A model generated the notes under the pieces. The model searched no databases, was not told the origin of the DNA, and was given only the letters and a program-made list of their open reading frames with translations. Positions 42,504 to 53,357 of a stretch of 64,000 nt of DNA are shown here, piece after piece. Made by a program: the position numbers and the translations under genes. Source of the DNA: Ephemerocybe angulata (lineage: Eukaryota; Basidiomycota; Agaricomycetes; Agaricales; Psathyrellaceae); contig JAACJK010000226.1 of assembly GCA_013368325.1 (NCBI GenBank), forward strand, positions 434,001 to 498,000, in the 5' to 3' direction. Position 1 is the stretch's first letter; each line of letters starts with the position of its first letter.

Positions 42504-45179
42504 ATGCTACTTTACTCTGACACAAATGACTTCCTCGACAATTGCTTCATACCCCCTCCAAACGCTTCTGTTCTAGACGACGTACTGAAGAAGCTGCAAA
42601 ACAAACGGGTACTCATCGCCCGGTCCAAACATTCTGCTCGAACCACATCAGCTCTAGCCCGCGGGCAAACATCAAACTGTCGACAGGATGGTTTGCAAGT
42701 CGAAGACCGACCTTTTCCTCTAGTCTTGAGGGGGTTTGCCCATCGAGCATCGGAGGGCAGGTTGACACGCTCTCTAAGTAGCGTAGACAAACTGTGGGCC
42801 AAGCTGGAGACTCTTGCCACGGATATACGCCAGTGCATGGAGAAAGCGGGACTTCAAGAGAATGGACTTCAGCTGTCCTTTGTCCCTGACGCTGAAAGTG
42901 TCGGTGAAAGTGACATCGACGACAGCGCCTCTGATGACTCATTCGAAGGCGGGGACAAGCGGACTGGAGAGGGGTCTAACTCGGTTTCTTCTCTCGGTTT
43001 CGACGGTTTGACTGTGCCAGTCGCTCTGAGCCTGGACGAAGTGAATACAGTCCAGGTGATTACTTTTGCGGTGCCTTCTATGCCTTTTAGAACTGACAAT
43101 TGCTGTTTAGAACAGAGAACGTATCGTTCAAGCTATGCGCGAAAGTATGGAGGGCGATATATCGCGCAATTTCATCTATGGAGTAAGTTTCTACACAAAG
43201 ATGAACTGAACCACCTCTGAATACCAGTAGATCAGTATTGAGGACGACCGAGTTTCGTTATGGTATTCTACGAGAAATACGACTGTCAAAGCGACCTCGT
43301 TCAGCTACGTCAAGGTTAGCCTCCCAATTGCTCCCAGAGCATACCGCGATACAGCCTGCTGATAGTCGCTGTCTAGAGGCCCGACTTACTTATTCGCGTC
43401 TTCGTCTCGCTCTTTTCTGCGGACCGAGACGCCTTGGGATACGAGTCTCATATCACTCGTCTCGCTGACGGTTCCTATCTCTATGAACTAGACCGAATCG
43501 CGGCGAAGGCTAGCAACCTGAAGTCGAGCCAACGGCTGCAGTCAAAAGCAGGCCCAAAGCAAGAGCCCTCGTTTTTTTTCAAGACGACGAACCTTGTCTC
43601 TGCAGGCAACAGTCGCATTTGGAAGGCCGTGGAGGTCATGTCGAAGAGCAACCTCAAGCCTAAGCCCAAGGCCCGGGAAATTATCTTGAAGGATACTTGG
43701 GTCGACACCGACTCTGCGACTGAATTCGATCTCCAATACCGACTTTTTCAGGACATCGATAATCTCAAGCAATCGGACTGGGAATCTTTGCCGATTTTGA
43801 AGAATATACCCGGCGATCGAGAAGAGTTTGATCGACTACGCGGCTATCTGAAGGACGACTCTTACAAGAGTCTCTTCCTACGATACGATGAGAGGATGTA
43901 TTATGCTGGACAGTCTACGAAGTCGCTTAGTCCAGAGCAGGTCTGGAATCCCGCCAACACTCCTGGTGTTGCCCATACTCTCGCTGGCAACCTTCAACAG
44001 CATTGCAGAACCACAACGCGCCCACATCCTCTGACGGACGGATCTGTCCCGAACTTCTCCCTTACCTCGAGGAGGCGCTGTTTCTTCGTCTTCCCTGATA
44101 CCTGCAAGCGTGTGTCTGACCTTCCGACGCTTGGAGACGCGATGGACGTACTCAATCAGGCTTACTATGGTAAATCTTTTCGGAATAATAACACCCCTCA
44201 TTACATGACTGATCCCTTTTTTTCTAGCGCTTCTGCTCATGTTCTGTGCTGGCTGGGTTCATAGAGACATCAGTGATGGGAACGTTCTCGCTACAGAGGT
44301 AGACGGCAAGTGGATTGCCAAGCTTTCCGACCTCGAGTACGCGAAGAAGGTCCCCTCGAACGTCCAAAGATCCCCTGAGCCGAAGACTGTGAGTTTCTCT
44401 CTTTACCTTGCATCGAAACCTATCTCACTGAGCTCGGTCTGTAGGGCACACCATACTTCATGGCGTACGAAATACAAAGCTCGAAGTTCATTTGCCCTCC
44501 TGCTCCCCTCCCTCCGACACTCACCTTTGTAGTCTGGGGCGAAGTTGAATACGAAGAGCGAAAGGAGCCTCCTGCGTGTGTTGTACACACCTTCTTTCAC
44601 GACATTGAGTCACTATATTGGCTTATCCTATGGATTATCACCAGTCGTGTCGGATGTGACGCCTCCGAGGCCGCGGCCCAGATCGTCTTTACTTCCAGGC
44701 CGACCCCTGCACGATATAACGTCCTGCGCGGCGGCATCCCTGCAAGCGTTGCATCGAGGCTCCACGACAGTGTCAAACCCATCGCCTCCGCTCTCGAAAA
44801 GCTACAGTTCCGACTGTTTCAAGACTATTTTCGAAACACTCCAGATATGAGGCTGGATCCCTTAAACTATTCCCCGATTTGCGCCGTTCCTTTGATCTTT
44901 TTTCACACTATCAAGGCGTTTCGGGAATCTTGGGCTTCGTTACACCTTCAGCGACCTGCACCCCCTATAGAAGCACCTCATATCCTATCCCAATCGTCTA
45001 CTACTCGCGGACCGCCCTCCGTTCGAGTTCTGACCGGCTCGGGCCCACGATTGTCTAAGAGGAAGTCCCTTCATGAAGTTGCTGACACCTCAATGGCACG
45101 TTTACCTCTGGAAGGTAGCGATGAAGGTCAGGCAGGACCATCAAAGAGACAGAAGGTTCGTGTTCCTACGGGAGCATGA
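42504..45179 (+). CDS. FunK1-type protein kinase
   Basis: ATG 42504 starts MLLYSDTNDFLDNCFIPPPN. After an acidic/serine-rich N-terminal region, introns join NRERIVQAMRESMEGDISRN, ISIEDDRVSLWYSTRNTTVK with SFSYVK, and RPDLLIRVFVSLFSADRDAL. Kinase elements follow: REIILKDTWVD (ATP-anchoring Lys), WVHRDISDGNVL (catalytic loop HRD), AKLSDLEYAK (DLE in place of DFG, usual for this family) and GTPYFMAYEI with HTFFHDIESLYWLILWI. The C-terminal tail is basic (LSKRKSLHEV, PSKRQKVRV) and ends at 45179. FunK1 kinases are an expanded fungal family of uncertain role. There are at least five introns. The KDZ element ends 142 bp before the ATG, so it probably lies in this gene's promoter. Confidence 0.82.
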
Positions 45180-45360
45180 GCATGAGAAACGCAAACAAAG
45201 ACAGATTAAAATGACTCTCTACTTTATTTTTGTTCTTGTCAGCACCGACCTTCTTCTTACCGACCTTCTTCTTCTGCTTCTGCTTCGCCTGGAGCGGATC
45301 AGACGCAGGAGGAGGGGTATATGGATAACCGGCTCTGGGTGTTGCAAAGACGAGCTCGAA

Positions 45361-45723
45361 CTAGAACCAGAGCCTGAATCCTGCGGTGGTGACGGAACCG
45401 GCGCGAGAGGTGGACACTGGACGCGGAGGCGGCGAGGGGATCTGGATGGTCGGCGGAGGCCGCTCAGGATTAGTACCAGCACCCGAGTCCGCAGCCGGGC
45501 TGCCATCGGCAGGTGGGTGAAAATAGTACCATCCTTCCGGCGCTGCTGGCCGATTAGCCTCGTCTGAACGGGTGGCGAGGGATTGGGTATGGCGCGGCTG
45601 TTGTGGTTGATTAGTTCGCGTACTCGTTGGGCGAGGCTGCATACGCACCAGAGCTATGGCTGAGGACGTCAGAACGAGAGAGGAGAGAATGAGACAGGCG
45701 AGCTTCTTGGAGGCCATTGTCAC
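45361..45723 (-). CDS. small secreted-protein candidate
   Basis: MTMASKKLACLILSSLVLTS is a clear signal peptide (cleavage near SSAIA). A Pro/Arg/Ser-rich, disordered mature part follows (RMQPRPTSTRTNQPQQPRHT, then APEGWYYFHPPADG) to a stop at 45361. No family is recognised. The 3' end may be spliced, because another open frame continues downstream. It is convergent with the FunK1 gene. Confidence 0.45.
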   Translation of the reverse strand: MTMASKKLACLILSSLVLTSSAIALVRMQPRPTSTRTNQPQQPRHTQSLATRSDEANRPAAPEGWYYFHPPADGSPAADSGAGTNPERPPPTIQIPSPPPRPVSTSRAGSVTTAGFRLWF

Positions 45724-46144
45724 AAAAAGGGTCAGGTAAGGAAATCGGTGTTAGAAGATTTGGGCCGGCCAAACCAGTGAAGACATTTCATTAATTTCAT
45801 TCCGAGTCCTCGCCTCCAACAGCTCTGATAGCGATTTCCTATTCGTAGCAAGCCCAGCAGTGACGTCGCTAGTATCATGCATGAAATCGTCCTTCAACAA
45901 AAAGGCCACGGAGAGGTCGGATTCAATAAGAATCCCCCCACACCGTTCCCATTCAATTGAGTCTTGATGCCATTGCTTGAAGCTTGACCCGTGAGGCAAA
46001 TCCAGTGATCAGGCACAGCAGTGACGGATGTCTAGATTCAGCCACGATGCTCAGCAGCTGCATAGGCGCCCCTTGACTCTAATTCACGATCTAGTCCCCC
46101 CTCAACTGGCCTAGGCAGAACTCAACTGAAAGCCAGGTCTCTCG
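45724..46144. other. intergenic
   Basis: Apart from an 82-codon minus-strand frame (45751-45999) with no known motif, nothing can be supported between these two genes. Confidence 0.4.
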
Positions 46145-48496
46145 ATGAGCCGCTGGTTTGGAGGTAAACCCTCGTCGAGATCGTCCAACCAACCCGCACG
46201 GAGTGCGAACGACACTCCTACGCCCACTGCCAGTTCGCACCCAAGTCCATCCCAGGTCAAGGTCCCACGCCTCGACGTTCCCAATGCAAGCGATCGTAGA
46301 CTTGCTCAAGCCATAGGCTCTGGTGATGGGACTACTAGCAAGGTTAGTCAGTTTTCCCTCCTCGCTATCTATTATCACTCAATGTGCCTGTTGGTATTCA
46401 GCCGGCGAGAAATGGCCTCTCAATGCCCTTCGACGACGCTGTGTATAGCGACCTTGGAGAGGACTCTTGCTTAGACTCTCCCCTTTCCGAGGCTGTTGTC
46501 ATAGCCATTCCTGGTCGTCCACGACAGGGGAAGAACACTAGCGCCCAGCGCCCGGGCTCAGATGGTGAGCATCTCTGAACCAACCCAGCCCACCGCAATG
46601 TTTCAAAGCCAACGAGTCGCCAAATCAAGTTACTTACATACCCTCGATGCTTTAGAGACGAAGAGCCGCTCTTCAGCTGAAGTTCGACTACAATCACTCC
46701 TCGACGAACGAAGTCGAACAATTCGAGCAATGGAGAAGGATAAGGCGGCTTTGGAGAAGGAGGTGGAGGAGATCAGTGCTGCTCTACAGGGACAAGAAAA
46801 CCAAGTCGGTGAGTAGCACACGTTCCGAATATCATTGCACCCGCCTACATGTCTCTCTAATTAAATCCCCCGTTGTCTAGGAAGTTACAAAGAAGAGAAC
46901 CGGAGTCTCAAATCCAAACTCCAAGACTTTCAAGCTTTACACAGAACACATCAGGAGACGCAAACAGGACTGGAGACCAAGGTCAATGCGCTCACAGAAC
47001 ATCTCAACTCCGCCCAAACCAAGTATCGTCATTCTAGAGGTGAAGCCGAACGTCTGGCGGGATTGCTGAAAGACCTCAAGGACCGGTATGAGAAGGATAT
47101 CTCTGAAGCGCAAAAACGTACCGCAGATATCGTGCGCGAGAAAGCAAACCTTCAGAGCACCTTTGATATCCTGAAGGCCGAGCAGGCAGCTCGGTTTCAG
47201 AAAGGTATTACAAGCTCGGGCAGTCCCAGGAGCATCAGCAGCTCTGAGGAAGAAACCGAGGAAGAAGATAGCTCCGATGACTCGGATGACGAAGACCACT
47301 ATATGACTTCAGTTGAAGGGTTGGATCCGACACTCATCGCCAAGCCGTCGAAAGGCGCACCTTCAGGCTCTTCTAATCAAGTCGTGTCTGGGAGAGGTGG
47401 AAACGTTGGCAGACGAGGGACAATCACCTCTGGTGCAGGGCTAGGAAGGGCAGATAACACTCGGGTCAGGGGGAAGGAGTATCGTCAGACAGGTGCTCAA
47501 ACTGACTTCGAAAGTGTTAAGCGCTCCAGTCGGGCTGTCCAGATGGACTCACCTGACCTGTACAAGGTGGAAAGAGATCAGCTCCAGAGACAGCTCGATA
47601 CACTTTGGACGACGCACGAGCTTCATCTCACCAGCCAGGCGGGTTCAGACAGGTACAAGATGGAACGCGACCGCTTGCGCGAGCAGCTCGACACACTCAA
47701 GGCAAATCAACCAAGATCTAGCCGATGTAAGCGGGACTGCGAACGAATTCAAGGTCAACTAGACGCGCTAAGGGCGACCCACGATGCACACCTCGCCGTT
47801 TGCACAACGAAAATAGGCGAATGCGAGGCAGAATCTGCACGGCTTCAGGATCAGCTCAACCGCTTCCAGGACAAGCACGAGACACACGTCGCGCAGGCCC
47901 GAAGGCACGCAGCGGACCTGATGCGGGATAAGGTTGAATTACAGAGCGCGCTGGAGCGGATGAAGATGGACGGTGTAGCATCCTCACGCCTGCAACCCCC
48001 ACCAAACACCAGGGAGAAAGTCAGAAGACCTCGTTCCATGGGAGGAGATATGAGGTACCACGACCCATTCATCGCCTCATCCTCCGCACCGTCGATGAAT
48101 CATCCCTTCAACTCGCCTCATTACAGCGGCAGACTATCCCCACCACCTGAGTCACAGCCGGTGCCTAACAACCCACGAAATCGACACGCACCGAGTCCCC
48201 ACAGACCGACGAGCGGAGTCGGAGAGTGGGAACAGGAGGACCAGATAGACACCATGCATCCTGACTACGGAACACCATCACCCCGCCCTATACCAGCCGG
48301 CCCTGTGGTTAATGTCTATCTTGACACCACGAACCAGGCAGCTTACCATCCTGCGGCCAGTATGCCGTCGCTCGCTCCGCAGCCGCGACCCCAAGCCTCC
48401 CAGCCATCGCCTTCGTTTTGGCCGCAGGCTCATAGCTTCCATCTGGAGAAGTTTGTGTACAATGAGGGGCCGAGGCAGAGGACGCCGCCTCCTTGA
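46145..48496 (+). CDS. coiled-coil protein, hypothetical
   Basis: ATG 46145 (MSRWFGGKPSSRSSNQPARS) starts a Ser/Pro-rich head. An intron (GTTAGT...TTCAG, about 46341-46401) joins TSK to PARNGLSMPFDDAVYSDLGE. Long coiled coils follow (AMEKDKAALEKEVEEISAAL, SYKEENRSLKSKLQDFQALH, LLKDLKDRYEKDISEAQKRT), then an acidic block (SSEEETEEEDSSDDSDDED). Further heptads (YKVERDQLQRQLDTLWTTHE and similar) repeat about four times, and a Pro-rich tail ends at 48496 with EKFVYNEGPRQRTPPP. The exon junction near 46562 is uncertain. The architecture suggests a scaffold or cytoskeletal protein; no domain supports a closer call. Confidence 0.62.
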
Positions 48497-49390
48497 CCAC
48501 CCTCACTCTCTCAGAGAATTTGCCCGTATATGCTTTTCTTGCCTCTTGACGCGTCACGAACGTTTTAAGTTATGCAGCACCACCTACAGATTCTGTTTAA
48601 TTAGTTTGTTGCATTGCTTCCAGATATCTTTACAGCTGCACAGTTTTGCTTACTGTCACTGACGATTGCATTCTCGAGGAGTAAGTGTCTTCGTGGTCTG
48701 AAACCAAAAGGCTTTTGCCAGGTAGAGATGATCGCGCCTGGGAACTTCGGTACCCACGCTCTGTTGGAGCGCAGCTTGCTTCGCGGCTGTGTATTGCTTT
48801 CCCCAAAGACCATTCTAGTTCCATCTCAACAGCCTCGTAGTAGACGAGTGTGATAGATGAGTAGTACACAAAATTGTTTCGTCTGTGTCATATAGCCTTG
48901 TTAACACCGATATGTGTGCACTTCGTGTTTGAATGCAATCTAGAGAACACCCACTATATCAAGAGATAATCAGAGTCTGTGGTGGACTGTCCTTCAGTTC
49001 ATGCACACACCGACATACCAAACCGGGTTTTGTCTGGCATTTCGCTTTACCAAGCCGCTTTATTTTGGTAACCTTCCGATTTCCCGGGAATTCCAGCTCC
49101 AGAATGTGCGACGCCAACTGTCAAACACAAAGGAGAATCAGCAGCGCTAACACCGGAATGTATACCATCGCCTTCACCTTCAGATTCTCTCCCCGATACA
49201 TTGGCGTCCTTTCTAATTGTAGCCCCTTTTTGTGTGAGCACACAAAGCTGGCGCGAGACCTATTTAACAAGCATTGAGGTGCTCGTGGCTCCCCATTGCG
49301 CTGGACGCACTCATCTACTACAACACTCACAATCCTTTCCCCGGCTGGCCCAGACTACCCTCAGCCTCCCCCTGCCTCCAGAATAGCATA
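48497..49390. other. intergenic
   Basis: Short overlapping frames on both strands lack motifs. The stretch probably holds the 3' region of the coiled-coil gene and the promoter of the next gene. Confidence 0.45.
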
Positions 49391-50304
49391 ATGCTCAGCT
49401 TTACGTCTCTCCAACAGCTCTTCTTGCTCACCCTCGCTCTTCACACATACGCAGCTCCTTTGGTAAGTAACTGTGTTTCCTGTGAACCCCCTATTAACAC
49501 CGACCAGCGACAGGCATTTCATACCCGTGATCTTACTTCGCCTGGCGGCTCTGACGCTTTGGCGCGCCGCGGAAACGGCCCCAGCAGGCCTGAGATGGAT
49601 GATTCATCTTCGATCTCTGAATTGACCCAGCCTGGAAGCAGTATGCACCGGCCGACATTTGAAGAAGCGAGGCCATCTATTGATGCTCAAGTAGCATCAA
49701 CGCAGGTGAGTATAACTGGGCCTTGAACAGGAAATGCCTTGACATCCGCGGTGGCATCTACAGGGTAAGCCAAAGAAGAAGCCGTGGTGGAAAAAAATAT
49801 TCAGCAAGAAGTCGGACAAGAGTTCGGGCAAGAAGTTTACTCCAAGCGTAGTAAGTGCAGGAGGCTGTTTTTCTGGAGAATTGGACAGTGGGCTAATACG
49901 GTGTTCATGTCAGCAGCGGGCTGCGCCGATTAGCAGGGCGAAGGTACGGGTGGTAAATGCTGCAAAGCCTGCGACCGGTCGGAGGTCCGCAGTTCAGCCA
50001 CAGAAAGTGAATCTCTGTTCTTGAAATCGCTAGACCTGTGGACACAGCATTGATCGATTGACCTCCACACAGATCGGAAAGCCTGGACAGAAGCGTCTTG
50101 CAACCAAGAAGGGGCCGGTTTCCGCGCAGGTATGTATGCTGAGAAGCGTAGCTTACAACCGCTCTAACCACGATATACTAGCCGGGAAAGAAACCCAACC
50201 CCCGCCCTGGGATGAAGCCAGTTGTTGCCCGAGGGAAAGCGCAGAGCGTAGGCAAATCAGTTCCCAGGGCGGCCCCGAAGAAGAATGGACCCAAGCGGGC
50301 TTAA
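49391..50304 (+). CDS. Lys/Arg-rich small secreted protein
   Basis: ATG 49391 encodes a signal peptide (MLSFTSLQQLFLLTLALHTY-AAPL) as exon 1 (49391-49462, 72 nt). At least six more exons follow, all multiples of three: RQAFHTRDLTSPGG...ASTQ (49508-49705), GKPKKKPWWKKIFSKKSDKS...TPSV (49764-49850), QRAAPISRAK, PATGRRSAVQPQK, IGKPGQKRLATKKGPVSAQ and PGKKPNPRPGMKPVVARGK...PKRA, stop 50302-50304. The mature protein is about 150 residues, strongly basic and apparently disordered; ALARRG could be a Kex2-type site. Introns have clear GTAAGT/GTGAGT/GTATGT donors. No family is recognised; the pattern recalls effector-like or cell-wall-binding small secreted proteins, which is inference. Confidence 0.65.
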
Positions 50305-50923
50305 GGACTGCAGTTGGGGTGTACTTGTGTAGTAATGTGGATGATCGAATGATGTATTGGCCTACTTTTATAAGAACCAGCCCTCAATACCTCGCGTACG
50401 ATATCCATGTGGCTGAGTGTAGCGACTTGGTAGGATCTCCGACGGGCGGCAAAATTAAGCGCCTAGGCGTATGAGAGGAGCTTGGTCAGAGAAACCCTGA
50501 CTATCGGCCTCTCGTTCCATTTGTGATGAATCACAATCTGTTTAAGGTGCATAAGATAAAGGACTCTTTTAGTTGGGAAGCGTAGGTCATAGTTGCCGAA
50601 TAGAAACCATCCCGGAAGGGCGATTCCTGGAGCATCGGATCCTCAAATGGTGTATGGTAGAGAATCTTATACCGACGTCGCTATAATGAAGTAATAATTG
50701 TCATGAGTCATTCCAGATAGAACTCATATGTGATATAATTCAGGCTCTCGACAAAAACGTTCCCGAACCCGTGCCGTTGGCTACTACTAGGCGATATGAA
50801 GACAATTCGGCGTGAGAACATCAGCAGGAGGCCTTGCTACATAAGTAGGACCCTTCAAGTTGTTCCCGAACCACCACCACCTCATACAACAACCTCGCAA
50901 TCGACAAAACCACGACCCGAAGA
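50305..50923. other. intergenic
   Basis: This is the promoter side of the next gene. No further features are supported. Confidence 0.45.
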
Positions 50924-53128
50924 ATGCCCAAGTCGAAACCCACAACCAGCAACAGCGTACCGGATGCCGCAGGATTCGATACCGATTCCAAGTTCATCCT
51001 CCTCGTGGCCCTCAAGGAATATGGCTCGTACTCTGACAAGCTTCTGGCCAAGGCGATATCAACCAAGTACCGGGTTATCAAGACAACCGAAGCACGCGAC
51101 GCCGTCCAGAAACTCTCGACTCCAGGACTCGCCGGCGTCATCGTCACCGACGGCGGAGCAGCCAAACGCAGCGCGGAGGCCGTGCTGAAAAAACTCGCCG
51201 AGTACGCGAAGAGCGGCGGGACCGTCATCGCAGGCTGTGCTTTCAGCAGCTTCGTCAGCGAGGACGAGTTCAGGGCGTTCTTCAGGGCCTTCGGTCTGGC
51301 GTGGAAGCGCGGCGCGTACCATCGGGAGACTTTCTACGTGAACTCGGCGAACGTAGTTGCCAAAGCCAACCCTCTCCTGGCGACTTCCTACAGCATGAAG
51401 GCACTTCAGGTCGACGGAATCTCGCCAAGCATGGCGATATACAAGGAAAACCCGAACGCTACTCGGTTTGGCCAGGCACCCGTGGTCATTACGAAGGTCG
51501 GCTCCGCCAATGGCCGCGTGGGGTACATCGGGGACGTCAACGATGAAGCTCCTTCGGACAAGATCTACCTAGCGATCTTCGAGATGCTGGATGCGTCTAC
51601 TAATGCTCAAGTATCTCCACCACCTAACGCAGTGCCCGAGGAGCCTGTGGTCATGACTATGGCAGACCTGTTTGGTGCTTCGGCGAGGCCCACTCGTGCG
51701 GCACCGTCTGTGGACGCCTCGAAGACGCTCAAGGCCTCTTTCAACATGGCGACACGCTCGATAGCGTTCGGTCCCAACGGTCTGCCTACCTTGATTCTCG
51801 CTGCTCTTAATGGTCCCATTCTCGCGCTAGAAAGGACGTTCAGCCATCAGCTGGCTCGCCTCCGGGAGAAGGCGAACCTTGACATCGTGTGTACACGCGG
51901 AGAACTCGAGCAACGCCTGTGCGCAAACAACTCCATCGGAATCTACATCGTCGATGGCGGGATCCTGAAAGCCGAAAACACAGGCCTTTACCCTCTGCTT
52001 GTCGAGTACGCGGAGGCCGGAGGAGCTGTTGTGTGCGGAGGCTTCTTCCCCTCTCTTCTTAATGAGAACAACTCTGCTGAATTTTTCTTGGCCTTCGGAC
52101 TGACTTGGGTCGCCGGCCCCACGAAGAACGATACGTACGAGATGCTGCCGAGAAGTGAAATCAGGACTCAAAACCCTGCATTGCCCGGCAGGTACAGCAT
52201 GAACGCGCGGGGCCTTCGCGGCCTCACTCTCAATGTTGCTATCTATTGGCCGATCGAAAAGGAAGACGACGACGCCGACGACGAGGAAGAGTGGGATGCG
52301 CCTATCACCTGGGTGAGGATAGGAAAGGGCAGTCTGGGATATGTGGGAGATGTTTCGGGCAAGAAGGAGACAACACCTATCCTGGTGGAACTGCTTGGGC
52401 TCACCAAGCCCCTTGCGCCACCCCCGACGCGTGGATCAAAGAAGTTCTGTATCCTTGTGACTGCACCTGGCCTTGGGCCGGTTGACGTAGAAAAGGAGTA
52501 CGGACCATTGCTGAAGAACATCGAGGAGAAGGTCGAAGTCGTTCGCGGGCTCTCCGTTGAGCGCGTCATCGACTTGATGAGCTCCCCTGACTTGATGGCC
52601 GTCCTTGTGTCCTCAGCGACGATCCTTCAGGCATCCGGCGCCAACGCTTACCTTCGCCTTCGTCTCGTCGAATTCACTCAAGCCGGAGGGACTCTCGTCT
52701 TCCTGGAGGGCTTTACGCGCGAGGTGAATCTTCAAACCTGCCGCGACTTCTTCTTGGACAACTGGGGCCTCGACTGGGTGGCTGGAAGACGGACCTACAC
52801 CGGCAAGGATGTTCGACTCTACGAGAAAAATCCGTTGGTGGTCGCTGGAGCGAAAGGGCTGACGACGAACCCCGGATTGAATGGGGTGGCCACGTTCTCG
52901 TCGACGAGGTCGGAGGATGTGGTGTATGTTCCCGCAGGCTGGAAGGGAGAAGGTGTTGGGACTGGTTTTGCGCAGTGGGATGGGGCGAGGGGTAGGTACT
53001 TTGAGGGACCGGTTCTGTATACAACTGTTGGTAATGAGGCGAAGGGTCGTCTGGGCTTTGTGGGAGGTGTGAAGGACCTGGCCGAGTACGCGAAGTTGGT
53101 GGTTCGCATGGTTCTTTCTGATGCTTGA
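50924..53128 (+). CDS. protein with three amidotransferase-like repeats
   Basis: A single 734-residue exon from ATG 50924 (MPKSKPTTSNSVPDAAGF). Three related domains follow in tandem. Domain 1 (about 20-230): FILLVALKEYGSYSDKLLA, GVIVTDGGAAKRS, YAKSGGTVIAGCAFSSF, FGLAWKRGAY, GRVGYIGDVN. Domain 2 (about 285-490): IYIVDGGILKAEN, YAEAGGAVVCGGFFPSL, FGLTWVAGP, GSLGYVGDVSG. Domain 3 (about 500-734): FCILVTAPGLGPVDVEKEYG, FTQAGGTLVFLEGFTRE, WGLDWVAGRR, GRLGFVGGVKD. The alternating strand-helix pattern and the GGTVIAG turn resemble class I glutamine amidotransferase-like (ThuA/flavodoxin-like) folds, but I see no Cys-His-Glu triad, so catalysis is doubtful. The same domains occur in the gene at 61450. 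Confidence 0.72.
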   Translation: MPKSKPTTSNSVPDAAGFDTDSKFILLVALKEYGSYSDKLLAKAISTKYRVIKTTEARDAVQKLSTPGLAGVIVTDGGAAKRSAEAVLKKLAEYAKSGGTVIAGCAFSSFVSEDEFRAFFRAFGLAWKRGAYHRETFYVNSANVVAKANPLLATSYSMKALQVDGISPSMAIYKENPNATRFGQAPVVITKVGSANGRVGYIGDVNDEAPSDKIYLAIFEMLDASTNAQVSPPPNAVPEEPVVMTMADLFGASARPTRAAPSVDASKTLKASFNMATRSIAFGPNGLPTLILAALNGPILALERTFSHQLARLREKANLDIVCTRGELEQRLCANNSIGIYIVDGGILKAENTGLYPLLVEYAEAGGAVVCGGFFPSLLNENNSAEFFLAFGLTWVAGPTKNDTYEMLPRSEIRTQNPALPGRYSMNARGLRGLTLNVAIYWPIEKEDDDADDEEEWDAPITWVRIGKGSLGYVGDVSGKKETTPILVELLGLTKPLAPPPTRGSKKFCILVTAPGLGPVDVEKEYGPLLKNIEEKVEVVRGLSVERVIDLMSSPDLMAVLVSSATILQASGANAYLRLRLVEFTQAGGTLVFLEGFTREVNLQTCRDFFLDNWGLDWVAGRRTYTGKDVRLYEKNPLVVAGAKGLTTNPGLNGVATFSSTRSEDVVYVPAGWKGEGVGTGFAQWDGARGRYFEGPVLYTTVGNEAKGRLGFVGGVKDLAEYAKLVVRMVLSDA

Positions 53129-53357
53129 GATGCTTTTCGGTTTCCGCTATAGTAGTTCTGTTCCGTTTCCTTTCATGTTCTGCTGTGCATCGTTCGTCAA
53201 TGTGTATTAGTAGCCCTGACGTCCTTTCGTAGTCAAAATTTCACTGTAACCGCACAAGTCCAAGAGGAAAAGGACTGGTCAGCGACTGGGTCGAATGAAA
53301 TAAGTATATTGCAAGGTTGAGGAATGATAATGCATGAATGAAATAGATACACGGATA

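Noticed and set aside
45751..45999. 82-codon minus-strand frame near the kinase gene.
   Set aside because: No recognisable motif. It could be a fragment but is not supportable.
48601..48869. Overlapping short frames on both strands in the 48.6-kb spacer.
   Set aside because: Symmetric openness with no motif is typical of spacer DNA.
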